NCBI GenBank assembly: GCA_002049455.2
Contig: KV919247.1
Coordinates: 1 to 40,402, forward strand
Direction of reading: 5' to 3'
Length of the DNA stretch: 40,402 nucleotides
DNA from: Porphyra umbilicalis
Taxonomy: Eukaryota > Rhodophyta > Bangiophyceae > Bangiales > Bangiaceae
Shown here: one piece after another, positions 21,871-33,990 of the stretch
Numbering within the stretch: position 1 is the stretch's first letter
How the letters are laid out: every line of letters begins with the position of its first letter
Notes under the pieces: model-generated
The model's database searches: none
What the model saw: the letters and a program-made list of their open reading frames with translations, nothing else
What the model was told of the DNA's origin: nothing
Program-made: the position numbers and the translations under genes

Positions 21871-24250
21871 ACCCCCCCCCCCCTACGCCCTCGGCCCGCC
21901 GCCGCCGCCGCGGGCCACGGGTCACCGCCGCGGCCCGCGGCGCCGCCGACGACGCGGTCCGGCGGGCGCGTCGGGTGCGCCGCGGGGTGGGTGGGGCGAC
22001 CGCCCCCCGCCGCCCGCCCCCCCCCCCGACCCGTGTGCCGGCGGCGCGTCGACGGGGCGTGCGCGGCGGCTGCCGCCGCCGCCGCGGTGCGGTGGGGGGG
22101 GGGGTGCGTGCGTGGCGCCCGCCGGGGCGGGCGCCCGCCGCCCCCCCCGGAGCGCGAGCCGCCGACGGGCGTCTGCGCCGCCGCTGCAGTGACGGGGGGG
22201 GGGGGCGCCCCGCACGGCCGCGTCGTGTCGCGACGGTGTGGGGAGGGGGGGGGGGGGGGGGGGGGGCACGACGCCGTTGCCGTCTGCGCCGTCGGCGGCG
22301 GCGGCGGCGGCGGCCGCGTCGGACCGCCACCGGGGGGGGGGGGGGGGGGGCGCGTGCCGCGGCGGCGGCGCGGCGGGGGCGTCGGGGAGGGGTGTGCCGA
22401 CGCGGCCAACGCGGCGGGGGGGGGGGGGGGGGGGGGGACGTTGCCGCCAGGGCACCGCCGCCCACCGCCGTGGCGGCGGTGGCGCCGCCGCCGGCGCGGA
22501 CGGCGCGCGCCGTCCATCGGCGCGCCCCTCCCGGGCGTCCTCCGTCTGTCCCCCCCCCCCCCCCGTCTACGCGCCTCAGCTGCCCGCAACGCCAGCGGCG
22601 GGGGGGGGGGGCGCCCCGCTCGTGCCGAGCACACCCCACCCCGCCGCCGGCGGCGACGCCCCCCCGCGGGCCACCCCGAACCCCCCGACGGGCGGCTGCC
22701 ACGCGCCGCCCGCCGCCGCGGCGCCGCCGCCGCCGCCGCCGCCGGCCGACGCGGCGGGCCGACGGGGACGGCGCGGGGGACACGCGGACGCCCGCGTCGC
22801 GGCCGCCGTCAGCGACGGCGGCCCGTGTCGCCGTGCCACGCGGTCGCGCCAGAGGGGGGGGGGGGGGGGGGGGTACACGCGCCGCGCGCGCCCCCCGCGC
22901 GCGCGCGACGGGGGCGCCGCGCGCCGCGGCGCCCGCAGACCCCCCGCCGGCGTTGTCAATGGTAGCGTCGGCGGCGGCGGCGCACGGCGCGCGCGCGCGC
23001 GACGCGGCGGCAGTCGCCGCTGCCGCCGCCGCTGCTGCCGCCGCCGCCGCTGTTGCCGCCGCCCGCGCGCGGCAACGCTGCGCGGCGGGTCGGGTGGGGC
23101 CCTGTCGTCCCACCTCTGCTGCCGCGGCGGGCTCCACCCCGCCGCACGCCCGTCCTGCCGCCGCCGCCGCCGCCGCCCCGTCGTGGTCAGGCGCGCGAGG
23201 GGGACAGGGGCGTGCCCCCCCACCCCCCCACCCCCCCACGGGTGCAACTACCCCGTCGCGGTGGCGCGGCGGTTGCCCCTCCCCCCCGCCCCGGTTGGTC
23301 TCTCTGGCCGCTGTTCCGCCCCAGTCGGGGCAACCACAAGGCCACCTCCGTGGCGCGCCCTCCCCGCCGCATGGCGTGGCCGGCGTGTGCGGCGCGCGCG
23401 CGCGCCCCCTCCCCGACCGCGCAGCGGCCGCCTGTCCCTACCCGGGGGGCTCGGCGGCCGACCGGGCACGCAGCGTCCGTGGTCGCCGTCCACGCAACAC
23501 CCCGCCGCGGCAGCGGCACAGGCGCGGCAGCGTCGCCCACCGCAGCAACGGTGGCCGGCGCGCACGCAACGTGGCGGGCGGCGAGGGAGGACGGGTGCGC
23601 AGGGGAGGCCGCGGGAAAGGGACAAGGGGGGCAGAGTCGCCACCGCCCACTTGGACGGTCGGTGTGGGGAGGTTGACGCAGGGGCGCTGGCCTGCCCGCC
23701 AGTGCCCCTGCGTCAACATCCCCGCCGTCCAGGCGGTGGCGACGGCCGCCCCCACAGGCGGCCGTGTCCAAAGGCGGCGGCACGGCGTTGTTGAACAGCC
23801 GCTGCCACAGGGGCTGTCAAAAATCCGACCCGTGGGACCCCAACGGGATGCACGTGCCGCCCGCCGGAGACGGCGTGGCCGCGGCAGCAGTGACGGGAGG
23901 CGGGAGCGCGCGCGCGCGCCGGCATTGGGGGGCGCGACGGAGTACGCCGGCGTCGGCGGTGGCGGTGGTGGCGGTGGCGACGATGGCGGCGGTGGGGCGG
24001 CCATGCCCGACGGGGCGGACATCCCCGCCACGGTTGGCAAGCCGCGCACCAGACGCCGAGGCGGGGCGGCGCGCGGCGGGCAGGGGCGCCGGCCACGTCG
24101 TATGCGCTTGCGCCATGGGGGGCGGCGGAGGCGGGGGGCTGCATTCCCGCTTGGACGTGGCCGCCGACGTCCACCCTCGTGCCGGCCGTTGACGACACGG
24201 CCGTCGTCGGGGGGGGGGGGCGTCGGTGCGCACCTCGGCGGTGCTACGTA
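21500..24250. repeat. extreme G/C low-complexity region
   Basis: Sequence is almost wholly G and C, with CCG/CGG-type runs and homopolymers: G12 (22194-22205), G22 (22245-22266), G19 (22332-22350), G22 (22416-22437) and G20 (22854-22873). Because stops are rare, very long open frames (over 600 codons plus, over 600 codons minus) run through it; they consist of Arg/Ala/Pro/Gly and no domain was recognised. A stretch around 23820-24190 has more natural composition on the plus strand (DPWDPNGMHVPPAGDG), so a real exon may be hidden. Homopolymer length errors make any frame unreliable. Confidence 0.6.
23626..23754. repeat. long imperfect hairpin
   Basis: The inner stem GTTGACGCAGGGGC(G/A)CTGGC pairs 20 nt with one mismatch around a 6-nt loop (23672-23717). 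Pairing continues outward with small indels through GTCGCCACCGCC on both sides, making arms of about 55-65 nt. It is the only clearly structured element in the G/C-rich block. Confidence 0.7.
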
Positions 24251-26068
24251 CGGGCCACGAGGAGGTGGTGAGGGGGTTGGGGGCTGGCTGGCCGTTGGGG
24301 CATCACCGCTCGTCCGTAAGGCGGACGGGGAGGCGCCGGGGTTTCACACCAGCGGGAGGAGGGACGGCCGAGAGCATCGGTTGAGGTTTTGGGCGGGATG
24401 CCAGTGGTGCCAGCAGGAGCTGAGCGCGACGGCAGTCAGTGAACCCCCTTTCAGTACTGTCCCTACGGGTGTCGTGGGACAGTGGGTACCATTGCGGTCC
24501 CCCGCGGCTGTAACTTCTGAGTTTCATTCTGCCGAGACTTGTTGTTATCTTGGGAGTTTGCTCGCAGCCAAGCAGCTGTTTCGTTTGTTGGTGGCATTCA
24601 AGCGGAAGCCCTGCTGCGCGCTGCTACAGGACGGCAAAGACGCAAAGGCCGCGGACGATATTTAGTCGCGTCCAAGGACGGCGTCTACGTCACTTGCACA
24701 CACGATGGCCCACCGTCGCTCGCCTGGGAGCCTGCGCTATGGAATAGGAGGGACCTCTAGAAAGGATCAGCCTTGAACTCCGCAGTCAAGATGTGATAAG
24801 AAGTCGACGCTCGGAGGGGGACAGGCAGACGCTTGCGGGCATGCACTTCCCAAGTAGATCGAGAGAGGAGAGAGAGCTTCAGAGTGAACAGCAGTGCCGG
24901 CGCGCGCCGCCTTGTTTTCTTGACGGGAGACACAAGCGTCTGTGCGCAGCACGCCCCTCTCACTGCGCCGCACACGCGCCGGAGGATCGAGCTCGAGGGT
25001 TTTGGTGGTCAGCCAGGGCACAAACCACGGCCAAGTTGCTGGCTCCGCTGTGGGAACGCCATTGTAGCTCTGCCCCGTGGAGACCAATGGCGGGGCCTCG
25101 GACACACACTGGCGGCGTGCGCGCGCCGCCAAAACCCTTGCTGCCGCGACTGGCGGTCTTTCGGCCGACGCTCTGTCCGCGCAGCCAGCGCCACTCAGCG
25201 GCTCGGTCTCTGCCTGACTGTCCCCGCGCGCTGGCCGGCCGGGATGCTTGGCCCGTGTATGGCAGTTTGCGCTCGCCCTCTGCCGCGCTGCGTCCTCCAG
25301 CGCGCGTCCTTCGTGCCGACGCCAAGTGGTGGGCTGCTGGATCGCGTCGCAGACGGCCGCTCGGAAGAGAAACAATTGGCGGTCAGCGCGTGACGATGCG
25401 CGGTGGCGGGCCGGATGGCAGCTCTGACCCACAGCTGTGGTGCTCGACGCAGCGCTGGCGCGGGCTCGATGCGCTGTCGGCCACATCTCAGTGGCCCGTG
25501 GGGAATTGACTGGAAGCCGCTGTCTCAATTCCGGACCTCAAACATCCTGCTGGAAGGAGAATCTTTGACCAATAGATGCCAGTAAGGGTCCCGCTGGGGG
25601 GCACGGACGGGTCGGGCGTGGCCATCATCTGTCAAGCGCACTCGGCCGTGACCCTGGCCCGCACCCGCCCGATGTGGTGAGATCCATCGTCTACAGTGAA
25701 CTAATTGCCATCCGAGGCCCGATTCTGATTTCGTCTCGGACCCGCAGGATTGAGTCATCAGCTGGGGGTTTGGATGGAGATGGATGGCTTCGCCGATGTG
25801 ACTTCACCGGTGTAATTCATCGCATCGACCGATGGCATCAGGATTCTGGGCTGATCGAATCGGGTGCGTCTTCGTGGCTGGCTTTCTCAGCTGCGGGGGG
25901 GTACGTCACAGCTGCATCGGCCGGAGAACACCGCCGTGCACGAGGTCACCAGGCGCACCTCGGCGGCTTGGTTACGGCAATAAGCGAACAATAAGGAGGG
26001 CAGTACACAGTAATACTGTGCTGCCTATCTGCCAGTGCGACACCGGTCCAACATTGAGAACGCCAACA
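24250..26068. other. gene-poor block, no gene assigned
   Basis: The composition falls back to that of the intergenic blocks. Several open frames of 70-250 codons exist on both strands with no codon bias or domain. A small TAC-rich imperfect hairpin lies at about 25999-26025. A plus-strand frame at 25674-25994 has balanced amino-acid composition but starts with GTG and lacks GC3 bias. Confidence 0.4.
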
Positions 26069-26710
26069 CTACCTCAACCCTCTGACTGCAACAACGTACC
26101 GCGGCAACGAACCATAGGGGAAGAAGCAAATGCAACAAAAAGAGAGATGCAAGCCAACAAAGAGACACACGACAACAATGGTAGCATCGTATAGTGCGCG
26201 TGAAGTGGCCTTGAAGGCGGCCAGAGTTACAGAGAATAGCGCCAACCAGCCGGCCGTCGCCGTCCCAAGCGCATTGTCTATGCCACCCGCCACCCCCCGA
26301 GACGCGCCGCCCCCATGAGCTGATCCCCCCCCCGCGCGCGCGGCCACCACGGATGGAAACGTCGCCGCAAACACCGACAACATCCACAATGTCGACTGCA
26401 GTGACGTTGCGCGGCGGCCTGCCAAGAGTGCATCTGCGCGACAGAAAGAAATGGGGACCGCCCCATCGTTGCACGATAGACCTCGCGGCGGTTTGGGCGT
26501 CGCCGGCAGTGCAACCACACTTCCAGCTACGAGCGCGTTGGTGAGTGCAACGGCCGTCGGCACATTGACGACCAACACTGTTTCGTCGACCAACATCGGC
26601 GTCGGGGCGGCGTTGGAGACATCGGCGACGTCGGTGACATCGGTGGTGGCGGTGGCGGCGGTGGTTCCCGAGTGCCTCTCTCCCCAAAGGTGACCGGGCC
26701 GTGACCACCG
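26069..26710 (-). other. weak gene candidate: possible membrane protein
   Basis: From the ATG at 26596 the minus strand reads 175 aa, with several hydrophobic stretches (VLVVNVPTAVALTNALVAG near the start; TIVVVCLFVGLHLSFCC near the end). The same frame stays protein-like upstream to about 26710 (TTDVTDVADVSNAAP). However, the plus strand over the same DNA also offers Ser/Thr/Ala-rich frames with plausible composition, such as VSSTNIGVGAALETS. Third-position bias does not decide. I recognise no family on either strand. Confidence 0.2.
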
Positions 26711-27765
26711 CCCGTCCCACCAGCACCACGACCGCCACCGCGGAAGTGTTGGCCAGGTACGCCGTTGCGCCCGCAGTTTCGACAGATGAGCAATCAGTCA
26801 AGATGAAGACAGCCAATGGGAGACCCAGTTCCCAGTCTGACTGATCTCCGATGCGCACTTTGTCCAATTCGCAGACAAAAGGGGCAGGGTCCCATTTCCA
26901 TCAGATGGATGGCACCGATGGATTCGTGGACCGGTCCATCGAAGTCCGATTTTGATTGTTCGATGCGCCATCGACGCTCCGATGTCTTCCTGATGGCAAA
27001 AAAGTCCATTGAAGACGATGCTGCGCGTGTCTGGAGGGAGCCACGCACCAGGACCACGCTTGCCCACCGCCTGCGTGTCTGTCGCGACCGCCGTCCCGCC
27101 GCCGCGCGATCCTCGCCCTTTTGAAATGCGACTGCACTCCAAAAAGGTAACGGAAACGGGCGGCGGTGCGGGTAGGGCCTCAGCAGGAGGCGTTGTCGAC
27201 GGGCCTGGACGGGCCGGCGCGAGAGGGCGAGGAGACGGAGTCTCCGAGGGGGCCGCGCACGCGCGCTGACCAAGTGCGTTTTGTGTGTGGGCGCACAGCG
27301 TAGAGGGCGGCGGCCCGGAGCGAGGCCAAGACTGCCTCTCTTTGGCGAGGCGGCGGCACTGGCCCACCTTGCCCGTGTCATCCGTCACTGGCTATCCCGG
27401 CGCGGCGGTCGTTCCCCACCCTCCCCCACCCCCCTGACACGCACCAGAGCGCGGTGCAGCTGCGGAGTGGGCGGCGGAGGGTGGCCGGTGTGTCGTCTGT
27501 GGTGGACTTTTTTTTGACGCGCGTGGCCAACCGAGCGGGGGGTGGCGCGGCGGCACCGACTCGTGGCCGACGCTCCGAGGCGGGCCACGGGATCGACGGG
27601 GGGCGCGTGGTCTGGTGGCCCCGGTGGCGGTGTTTGCTGTGACCTGGCCCCGTGCCACCTGGACGCTCCAGCCGCCTGCACGACGGAGCGGGGGCTGTCT
27701 GGACGAAGCTTAACAGGGTTGCCTGGTGAGGTTTGCTCCGTGTTCTTCTGTGCTTGTCTTTGGTG
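26711..27765. other. spacer, possible 3' exon on the minus strand
   Basis: Between 27680 and 27385 the minus strand has a frame of acceptable composition (DHAPPVDPVARLGASAT), preceded by a CAG acceptor-like site at about 27682. It could be a 3' exon of the candidate gene at 27766-28290. The rest shows no gene. Confidence 0.25.
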
Positions 27766-28290
27766 TCACCCGCGCCTCTCCGCCCGCGGTGCTGCCACCG
27801 GCAAGCCCACGCTGGTGCCCGCCAAGTGGCTGACCGCCGCCACGAGGCCCCGCTGGTCGTCCCTGATTGGCGGGTGGTCCGCCGTCCAGCGCGGGGCCCG
27901 CTCCCACAGTCCCACAGTGTCGACACTGGCAGGACGGCGGCCTGCGCGGCTGCTTGGCCGTTTGCTGGTGCCGCGCTCACTTTTTCTCGTCCCCACTGAC
28001 ACTCCCCCACTCACTCTCGAGCTCCTCCCCCTCTCCGGACGCCCCGTGGGAGGACGCAAGGCGGCCAATCTCACGACTCGGCCGCTCACCGCTCATAGCC
28101 TGCGCGAGGGTGCTTGTGGACGCCGCAAGGAGCTCCGTTGACTGCGGGACCGCGCAAGCCGCGTCGACCGCGGCCGCGGCGGGGGTTGTGGGCAGACGGC
28201 CGCCTGTAGCGCGGTCGGTTGGCCAGGGCGGCGTCGGGGCGTTTCCGTTGGACGGCAACGGCGAGAACCCGCAGCGTCCCGCGCGGCGCA
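27766..28290 (-). pseudogene. unrecognised gene fragment with one frame break
   Basis: Minus-strand reading has strong coding character (many Glu/Asp/Ser, G/C third positions) in two abutting frames. The first (28290 to about 27980) contains STLAQAMSGERPSREIGR and EGEELESEWGSVSGDEK. The second contains SVDTVGLWERAPRWTADHPP and DDQRGLVAAVSHLAGTS and ends at 27766. The switch is at an A5 run (T5 on the plus strand, 27981-27985); one A fewer would make one continuous frame. Alternatives are a GTGAGC donor at the same place with a very short intron (about 31 nt), or genuine decay. Another frame further upstream (RLAPRGTLRVLAVAVQRK) may be a continuation. No family recognised. Confidence 0.35.
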
Positions 28291-29260
28291 AGCCGCACTC
28301 CAGCCCGCCAACCAGCGCACCCCCCCTCCACGCTCCGCGTTGGGACAGCGGCCGTCTGTGCGGTTGTGGCGGAGGGGGGGGGGGTGAGCCCCGGGCGCCG
28401 GTCGTGGCGCCCGGCCCGCGGTTGGCAGCCGTCGCGGCTCACGCGCCGCCGCCCCGCGCCACGCCCCAAGCGGCGTGCCGCCACGCCCCGACGCCGCGTT
28501 GCCGCGACCGCGGCTGCGCGCGGGCGCGCGACGGCGGGACGCGCCGAGTGGGAGGCGGCCGCGCCCTGTGGGCACGTGCCGCGGCGCGGCAGAGGCGCTG
28601 CACGGCCCGTGCGAGAGAGCGGGGGGCGGCCTCGGTCGGTACACGACGCCCTGGCCGACGGCGTTCCCGCGGGTGGGGCGTGTGGCTCGGGAGGCGTCGC
28701 TGCGCCGCGGCCCGCGTGGAAGGGGGGGGGGGCGGCGGTCCGCAGCCGCAGGGGGGGTCGGGCTCTGCTACAGGCGCCGACGGCTGCGGCCGCGTGCCGC
28801 GTGGAGCATTGTGGGGAGGCGGTGTGGTGGTGTGGCGGGGTGGTCGGGGGGGACGCGCGCCGTGACCAACTGCCGGCTCGCGAGCGACGGCGCTGCCGGT
28901 GAACAGACGCGCCGCGAGGCGCCCGACGTTTACCGCCGCCACTGGGGAGCGCTTGGCAGTTGCCGGCGCGCGGTCACCGCCCCCGCGGTGCGGCTCGTTT
29001 TGCGCGTGACCGCATCGGTGGGCGGCGCCCGCCGGCGGCGCATGGTGCTCTGCCGGCCCTGCCGGTAGGCGTACGGCTCACGCGCGGCCGCCGCCCGGTC
29101 GCACGAGCCGCCGCGCGCGGGGCGCTGCGGCGCTCCCACCTTTGGCCCGCGTCGACGACGGCCGGCGGCCACGCCACGTGCGTCGCGGCGGGTGCCGACC
29201 CCAAGACGGACGGTGCGGCACGGCCCGCGGCGGCGCGCCGCCGGCGCAACGGCGGCGCCA
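28291..29260. other. upstream region shared by kinase and minus-strand candidate
   Basis: Highly GC-rich DNA lies between the divergent minus-strand candidate and the plus-strand kinase, so it probably holds promoters for both. Open frames on both strands are Arg/Ala/Pro-rich. No promoter motif was recognised. Confidence 0.35.
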
Positions 29261-31380
29261 ATGGCGGCCAAGGGGGTCTTTTGGCGCTCCAGCTCCGCGG
29301 GCGCGGCGGCGGGGGCGGCGGCGTCACCCCCGCCAGCCGACCCGCCGCCGTCACCGCCGACGCCCGACGCGCTCGCCGGCATGGACGTGACGACGGCGGT
29401 GGGGGATTACGTGCTCTACCACACGCTTGGGATTGGCCAGTTTGGCAAGTGCGTTGGCGGACGAGCGGGGGGGAGGGGGGGGGTGGGGGGGGTGGACTGC
29501 CGGCGTGGCAGGGAGCGCCGACAGAGCTGCTGCGGCGCGGCGCGAGAGTGGCGCGCGGGCCACGTGCGTGCCGGCGGTGGGGGTTGGCGCCGGCCGCGCG
29601 GCGAATGAGGTGTGTTGGTGGTGACGGCGGGTGGGGCGCCACACGGCGGTCGCTGCCATCCGGCCGCGCGTGCGTGTGGACGGCGGGGGGGGGCGTGCGG
29701 CCGGTGGACATGGGGTGACTGACGTGGAGGTTTGCTGCGTATCCGTATGTTTGTTGGTGTGTGTGGTCGTTGCCCGCGGTTGGTCCGTCGCCCGACGCAG
29801 AGTCAAGTATGCCAAGCACAAGGACACGGGGGATGCGGTGGCCATCAAAGTCATGAACAAGAGCACCATCAAGGAGCGGGACTTTACTGCTCAGGTCAAG
29901 CACGAGGTACTTTTACTGGCTTGTTGGTGGGAAGTGTTCATGCTGGCAATAGCCCACTCGTGTTGGGATTCGCCGGGTTTGTGGTGCTGACGCTTTGCTA
30001 CACCACGTGCCTGCATCGCTATTTCTCTCATGTGCGTCGGTCACTCTATCGCATGTGTTTTCTGGCGATGATGCAGATTTCCATCCTCAAGCGCCTCAAC
30101 CACCGGCACATTGTGCACCTGCGCGAGGTGCTCGCGTCGTCCAGTAAGCTGTACCTGGTAATGGACCTGGTCAATGGCGGGGAGCTGTTTGAACTGGTGG
30201 AGCACAAGGGCGCCCTCAACGAGGACTTTGTCCGCCGGTTCTTTCACCAACTGGTCGACGCTATCAGCTACTGTCATTCCGTGGGCGTTAGTCACAGGGA
30301 CCTCAAGGTACGGATGCATGTGTATCGACGTGATGTTTTTTTTGTCCATGCATTCTCACCTTACGCGTTGCATTTTCGGGCGCTGCTACGCATTTTCCGC
30401 CTCTTCAGTGCAGACTCTGACGCTTTGTGTGCATCATTGGCATCTTCATGACCTCGCGCCACCCTCCTCTGTGTGCTCGGTAATGTACTTCTCCTGTCAT
30501 GCTCTTGGACGGTGGCAGCCTGAGAACTTGCTGCTCGACAAGGCCACCGGAGACCTCAAGATCACCGACTTTGGCTTTGCCGCCATGCGCGACGAAATCG
30601 ACGTGCTCCTCCATACGCAATGTGGCACACCAAACTACACGCCCCCCGAGGTCATCAACATTCCCCGCGGCGGGTACAGTGGCGCGAAAGCCGACGTGTG
30701 GTCCATCGGTGTCATCCTCTACGTGCTCGTCGTTGGGATGCAGCCGTTTGACGCCCCCAACACGGATGGGGTTTTCGACGCCATTATGAAGTGCCGGGTG
30801 TCTTACCCGCCCAACATCAGCCCCGGCGTGCGGGCGGTGCTTGAGCGCATGCTCGTGCTGAATCCCGAAGCGCGTGCGTCGTTGGAGGAGGTCAAGGGCA
30901 TGCCCTGGTACCAGATGAACCGGCTGGGGATGACGCGGGATTCGCGGCAAACGCGCGTTGAGCGCGCCGCATTGTACAACCGTGCGGCACGGCGGTTGGC
31001 CAGTTCGGGCGCCGGCGCAGCGGCGGGCACCGGGGGACTGGGCGGCTCGCCACAGCGGACCGCGGCGCCGGCGGCTGCTGCCGCCGCACCGGGTGACCGC
31101 GGCTTTTCGACGGGTGCGCCCAAGCTTGGCGGCGTCCGCGGGTCGCTCGGCGCCATGCCGATATCATCGACGGTCGGCAGCACCGTTAGCTTGACAAGCG
31201 TGCCGACGCCGCCGCCCGTCGGCGGCGGCGGTGGCGGTGTGTCGTCTTCACTTACGGCGGCAGCGGCTGCCACGCCACGGCCACCATCCGTCACCCCCCG
31301 AGCAGACCCGCCGGGCTCCCCGCTGCCGCCCGACGGCGCCGACATGGCGCGCGGCCACGATGATGATGTTGACGACGGCA

Positions 31381-31417
<37 letters not shown>

Positions 31418-33917
31418 TGGCGGCGACTCGGACGACGCCCTCTCCGATGCCGTTACGTTTGTCCACGACTCGTCGAACGGGAATGGAAACGGGGACGGCG
31501 GCGACGGGGACGTCCCTGAGCCTCCGGCCCCCGCCGAAGTGCCGTCACCCATCCGCCTGCCTGGCCGCGGGGTGCCGGCCGACCGCCCCGACCGGGCGGC
31601 GGGGCCCGACGATTTGGACGTGTCCTTTCGCCTCGGAAGCGACGTGACGGGTTCGTCTCACCGGGAATGGCACGTCAGTGATATGAGCGAGGATAGCCTG
31701 GCGTCACGCCTGCGCGGGGGGAGCCCGGACACGCCCCCAAACGGCGCCGGCAACGCCGGTGACGCTGACTTGGCAACGAGCGGCGGCGTGCCGCGCGTCG
31801 GCCCGCTGCCTCTGGTCGGGGGCACGCTCGACTCGCCCCGGCGGCTGCGGTACCGTGGCGGCCAGGCGCCACTGACGTCGCGGGATAGCTCCCAGGTCAG
31901 CGTCGGCGACGCGCCACCCGCGGCGCAGGCGCCACTGCCTCCAGTATCGCCACCCCCGCCACCTTTGCTTCCGCGGCCAAACGCAGGGCGGGCACCCTTT
32001 CGGCGGCCGACGCTGAGTCCGGCGGCGGCCAAGCGGCGGGACCCACCGGCCGCCGACCGGTCGCCTGCGTCGCCCCGTGGGGGGCGGCGCAGCCCCGCGT
32101 CCCCGGGGCGGGGTGCTTCCAACGGCGGCGGCGGCGGGTCGCTGCTCACAAGCGCGGGCGTGTCGCTCATCCGCAAAACGTCGGCCATGTTGCATCAGGC
32201 CGCGCTCGCGCCCACGGGGGCGCCGACATCGCCGCCCGTCGACGGGGGCTCCTCGACCGAGGGGACAACAGCGGCAGCCCTGCCGCCTGGCACGCTGCCA
32301 CCCGTCAAGAGCGGTCGGTGGCGCCAGCGCGTCGGCGCCGCTGCCGCAGTGCGGTCGGGGAGGAGTAGCAGTGGCAACTCGTCTCCCGTCAACCCGTCTG
32401 CCGCGGGCGGCGGCGTCTTGCTGGCAGCGGCCGAATCCAAGCGTCCCCGCGGGGAGCCCGCCCAGTCGTCGTTGTTGCCACCTTTGTACAGCATGACGGC
32501 GGGCGTTGGTACGGGCGGCGCACCCGCCGGGGAGGTGCCCTCCCCCTGGTCCGTCGCGCACCCCGACGAGGCGGAGGCGGGCCGTCGGAGTAGCGTCAGC
32601 AATGCCAGCCGCCGCTCCAGCTACGATGCCAAAACGGTCAACTCGACGCGCGTGCCGGCGGCCAGCTCCGGCCGGCGGCCGCGGGCGCCGGCGGCGTCGG
32701 ACCAAGGCTCGACGCAGCGGTTGTCCCTCTCCTCATCGAGCGACGGGGATATGCCGTCCGTCAAGGACTTTCGGGACCGGCCGGTGCAGTTGCTGAGTTT
32801 GGAGGCGCTCACGGAGGGTGCGTCGCTGTCGTCCACGCAACCAGCACCAGCGCCGGTGCTGGCACAGCCGCCGGTGGCGGCCACGCTTGCACCGCCGTTG
32901 AAACCCCCATCGCTGCTCCTGGTCGGCGTCGACTCTGCGGCCAGCCGGGCCGCTCCTCCTGCTGGGCAGCCCGACGGTGGCGACGTCCCCCCCCCCGCGG
33001 CGCCCGGAGCCCTCCCCCCCCCGCGGCGTCCACAGCCGCGCCATCGCGGTTTCGGGCGCCCTTTGCGGACTTGCGGCTCCCCCCCGGCGCGACGACGTCC
33101 ACCCTCCCCCACTGCGACCGCAGCCCGTACAGCGCGTCGCCGGTCAAGGAGGACCCCCTGGCGGCCGGCCGCTCCCTAGCCGTCCACTTCGCGTCGGGCC
33201 TCCGTCGGTGGCGGTCCCGCGACACCTCTGCCGCCGAGGTGGCGGAAGACGTCGAGGCGCTGCTCGACTTTTTGCCGGGCTTACCCGCTCACTGGGCCGG
33301 GGGCGGGACGGCCGAAGCGGAGCGCCTGAAGGGCGGGGTGTCTGCGTTGCGGGCTTTTGTGGTGGAGCTCTCCCACTCGATTTCTGGCGGCTCGGGTGGT
33401 GGGTCTCACTGCCTGTCCCCGCACGGCGGCGTCCCCCGGTCTGTGTCGGACGGGGGTAGCTCTGTCGGCGCCGAAGAGCGGCCGCTGACGGCGTCACCGT
33501 CCAATGACGGCAGCGGTCTCGGCAGTGCCATCAGCGGGGCCCTCGCCGGGCCCTCTCCCGAAGGGTTTGGGGAGGACCACTCGGACGCTGAGTCGGCAGG
33601 CGAGACGCGGCGTGGGCAGGAGCGGCACCGGCGGCAGGTAAGCGACCTGCTTCGCAAGGTGCTCAGCAATGTGGGCGGCCACCGCCCGTCGTCACCCGCC
33701 CTCTCCGACCCGTGCATCGGAAGCAGCACCAGCGGCAGCAGCGGGCGGCTGCGGCGGCTCAACGCGGACATGATGTTTAGCGACGATGAGTGTTCCATCG
33801 CCAACATCCAAGCGGCGCTGATGCAGGTACACGGCGGGCGTCAAGAGTCCAACTTTGCGGCGGAGTTGGAGAAGCTGGTCGCCAGCCAGCAGCAGCAGCG
33901 GCAGCAGCAGCGGCAGC

Positions 33918-33990
<73 letters not shown>

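Noticed and set aside
21651..24665. 1004-codon plus-strand open frame (and a 697-codon minus-strand frame overlapping it)
   Set aside because: Composition is almost only Arg, Ala, Pro and Gly, as expected when stops are rare in nearly pure G/C DNA. No domain, no membrane or signal segment, and both strands are equally open.
25674..25994. 106-codon plus-strand frame with balanced composition
   Set aside because: GTG start, weak codon bias, no domain, and it lies in a repeat-rich AT-richer block; not enough to call a gene.
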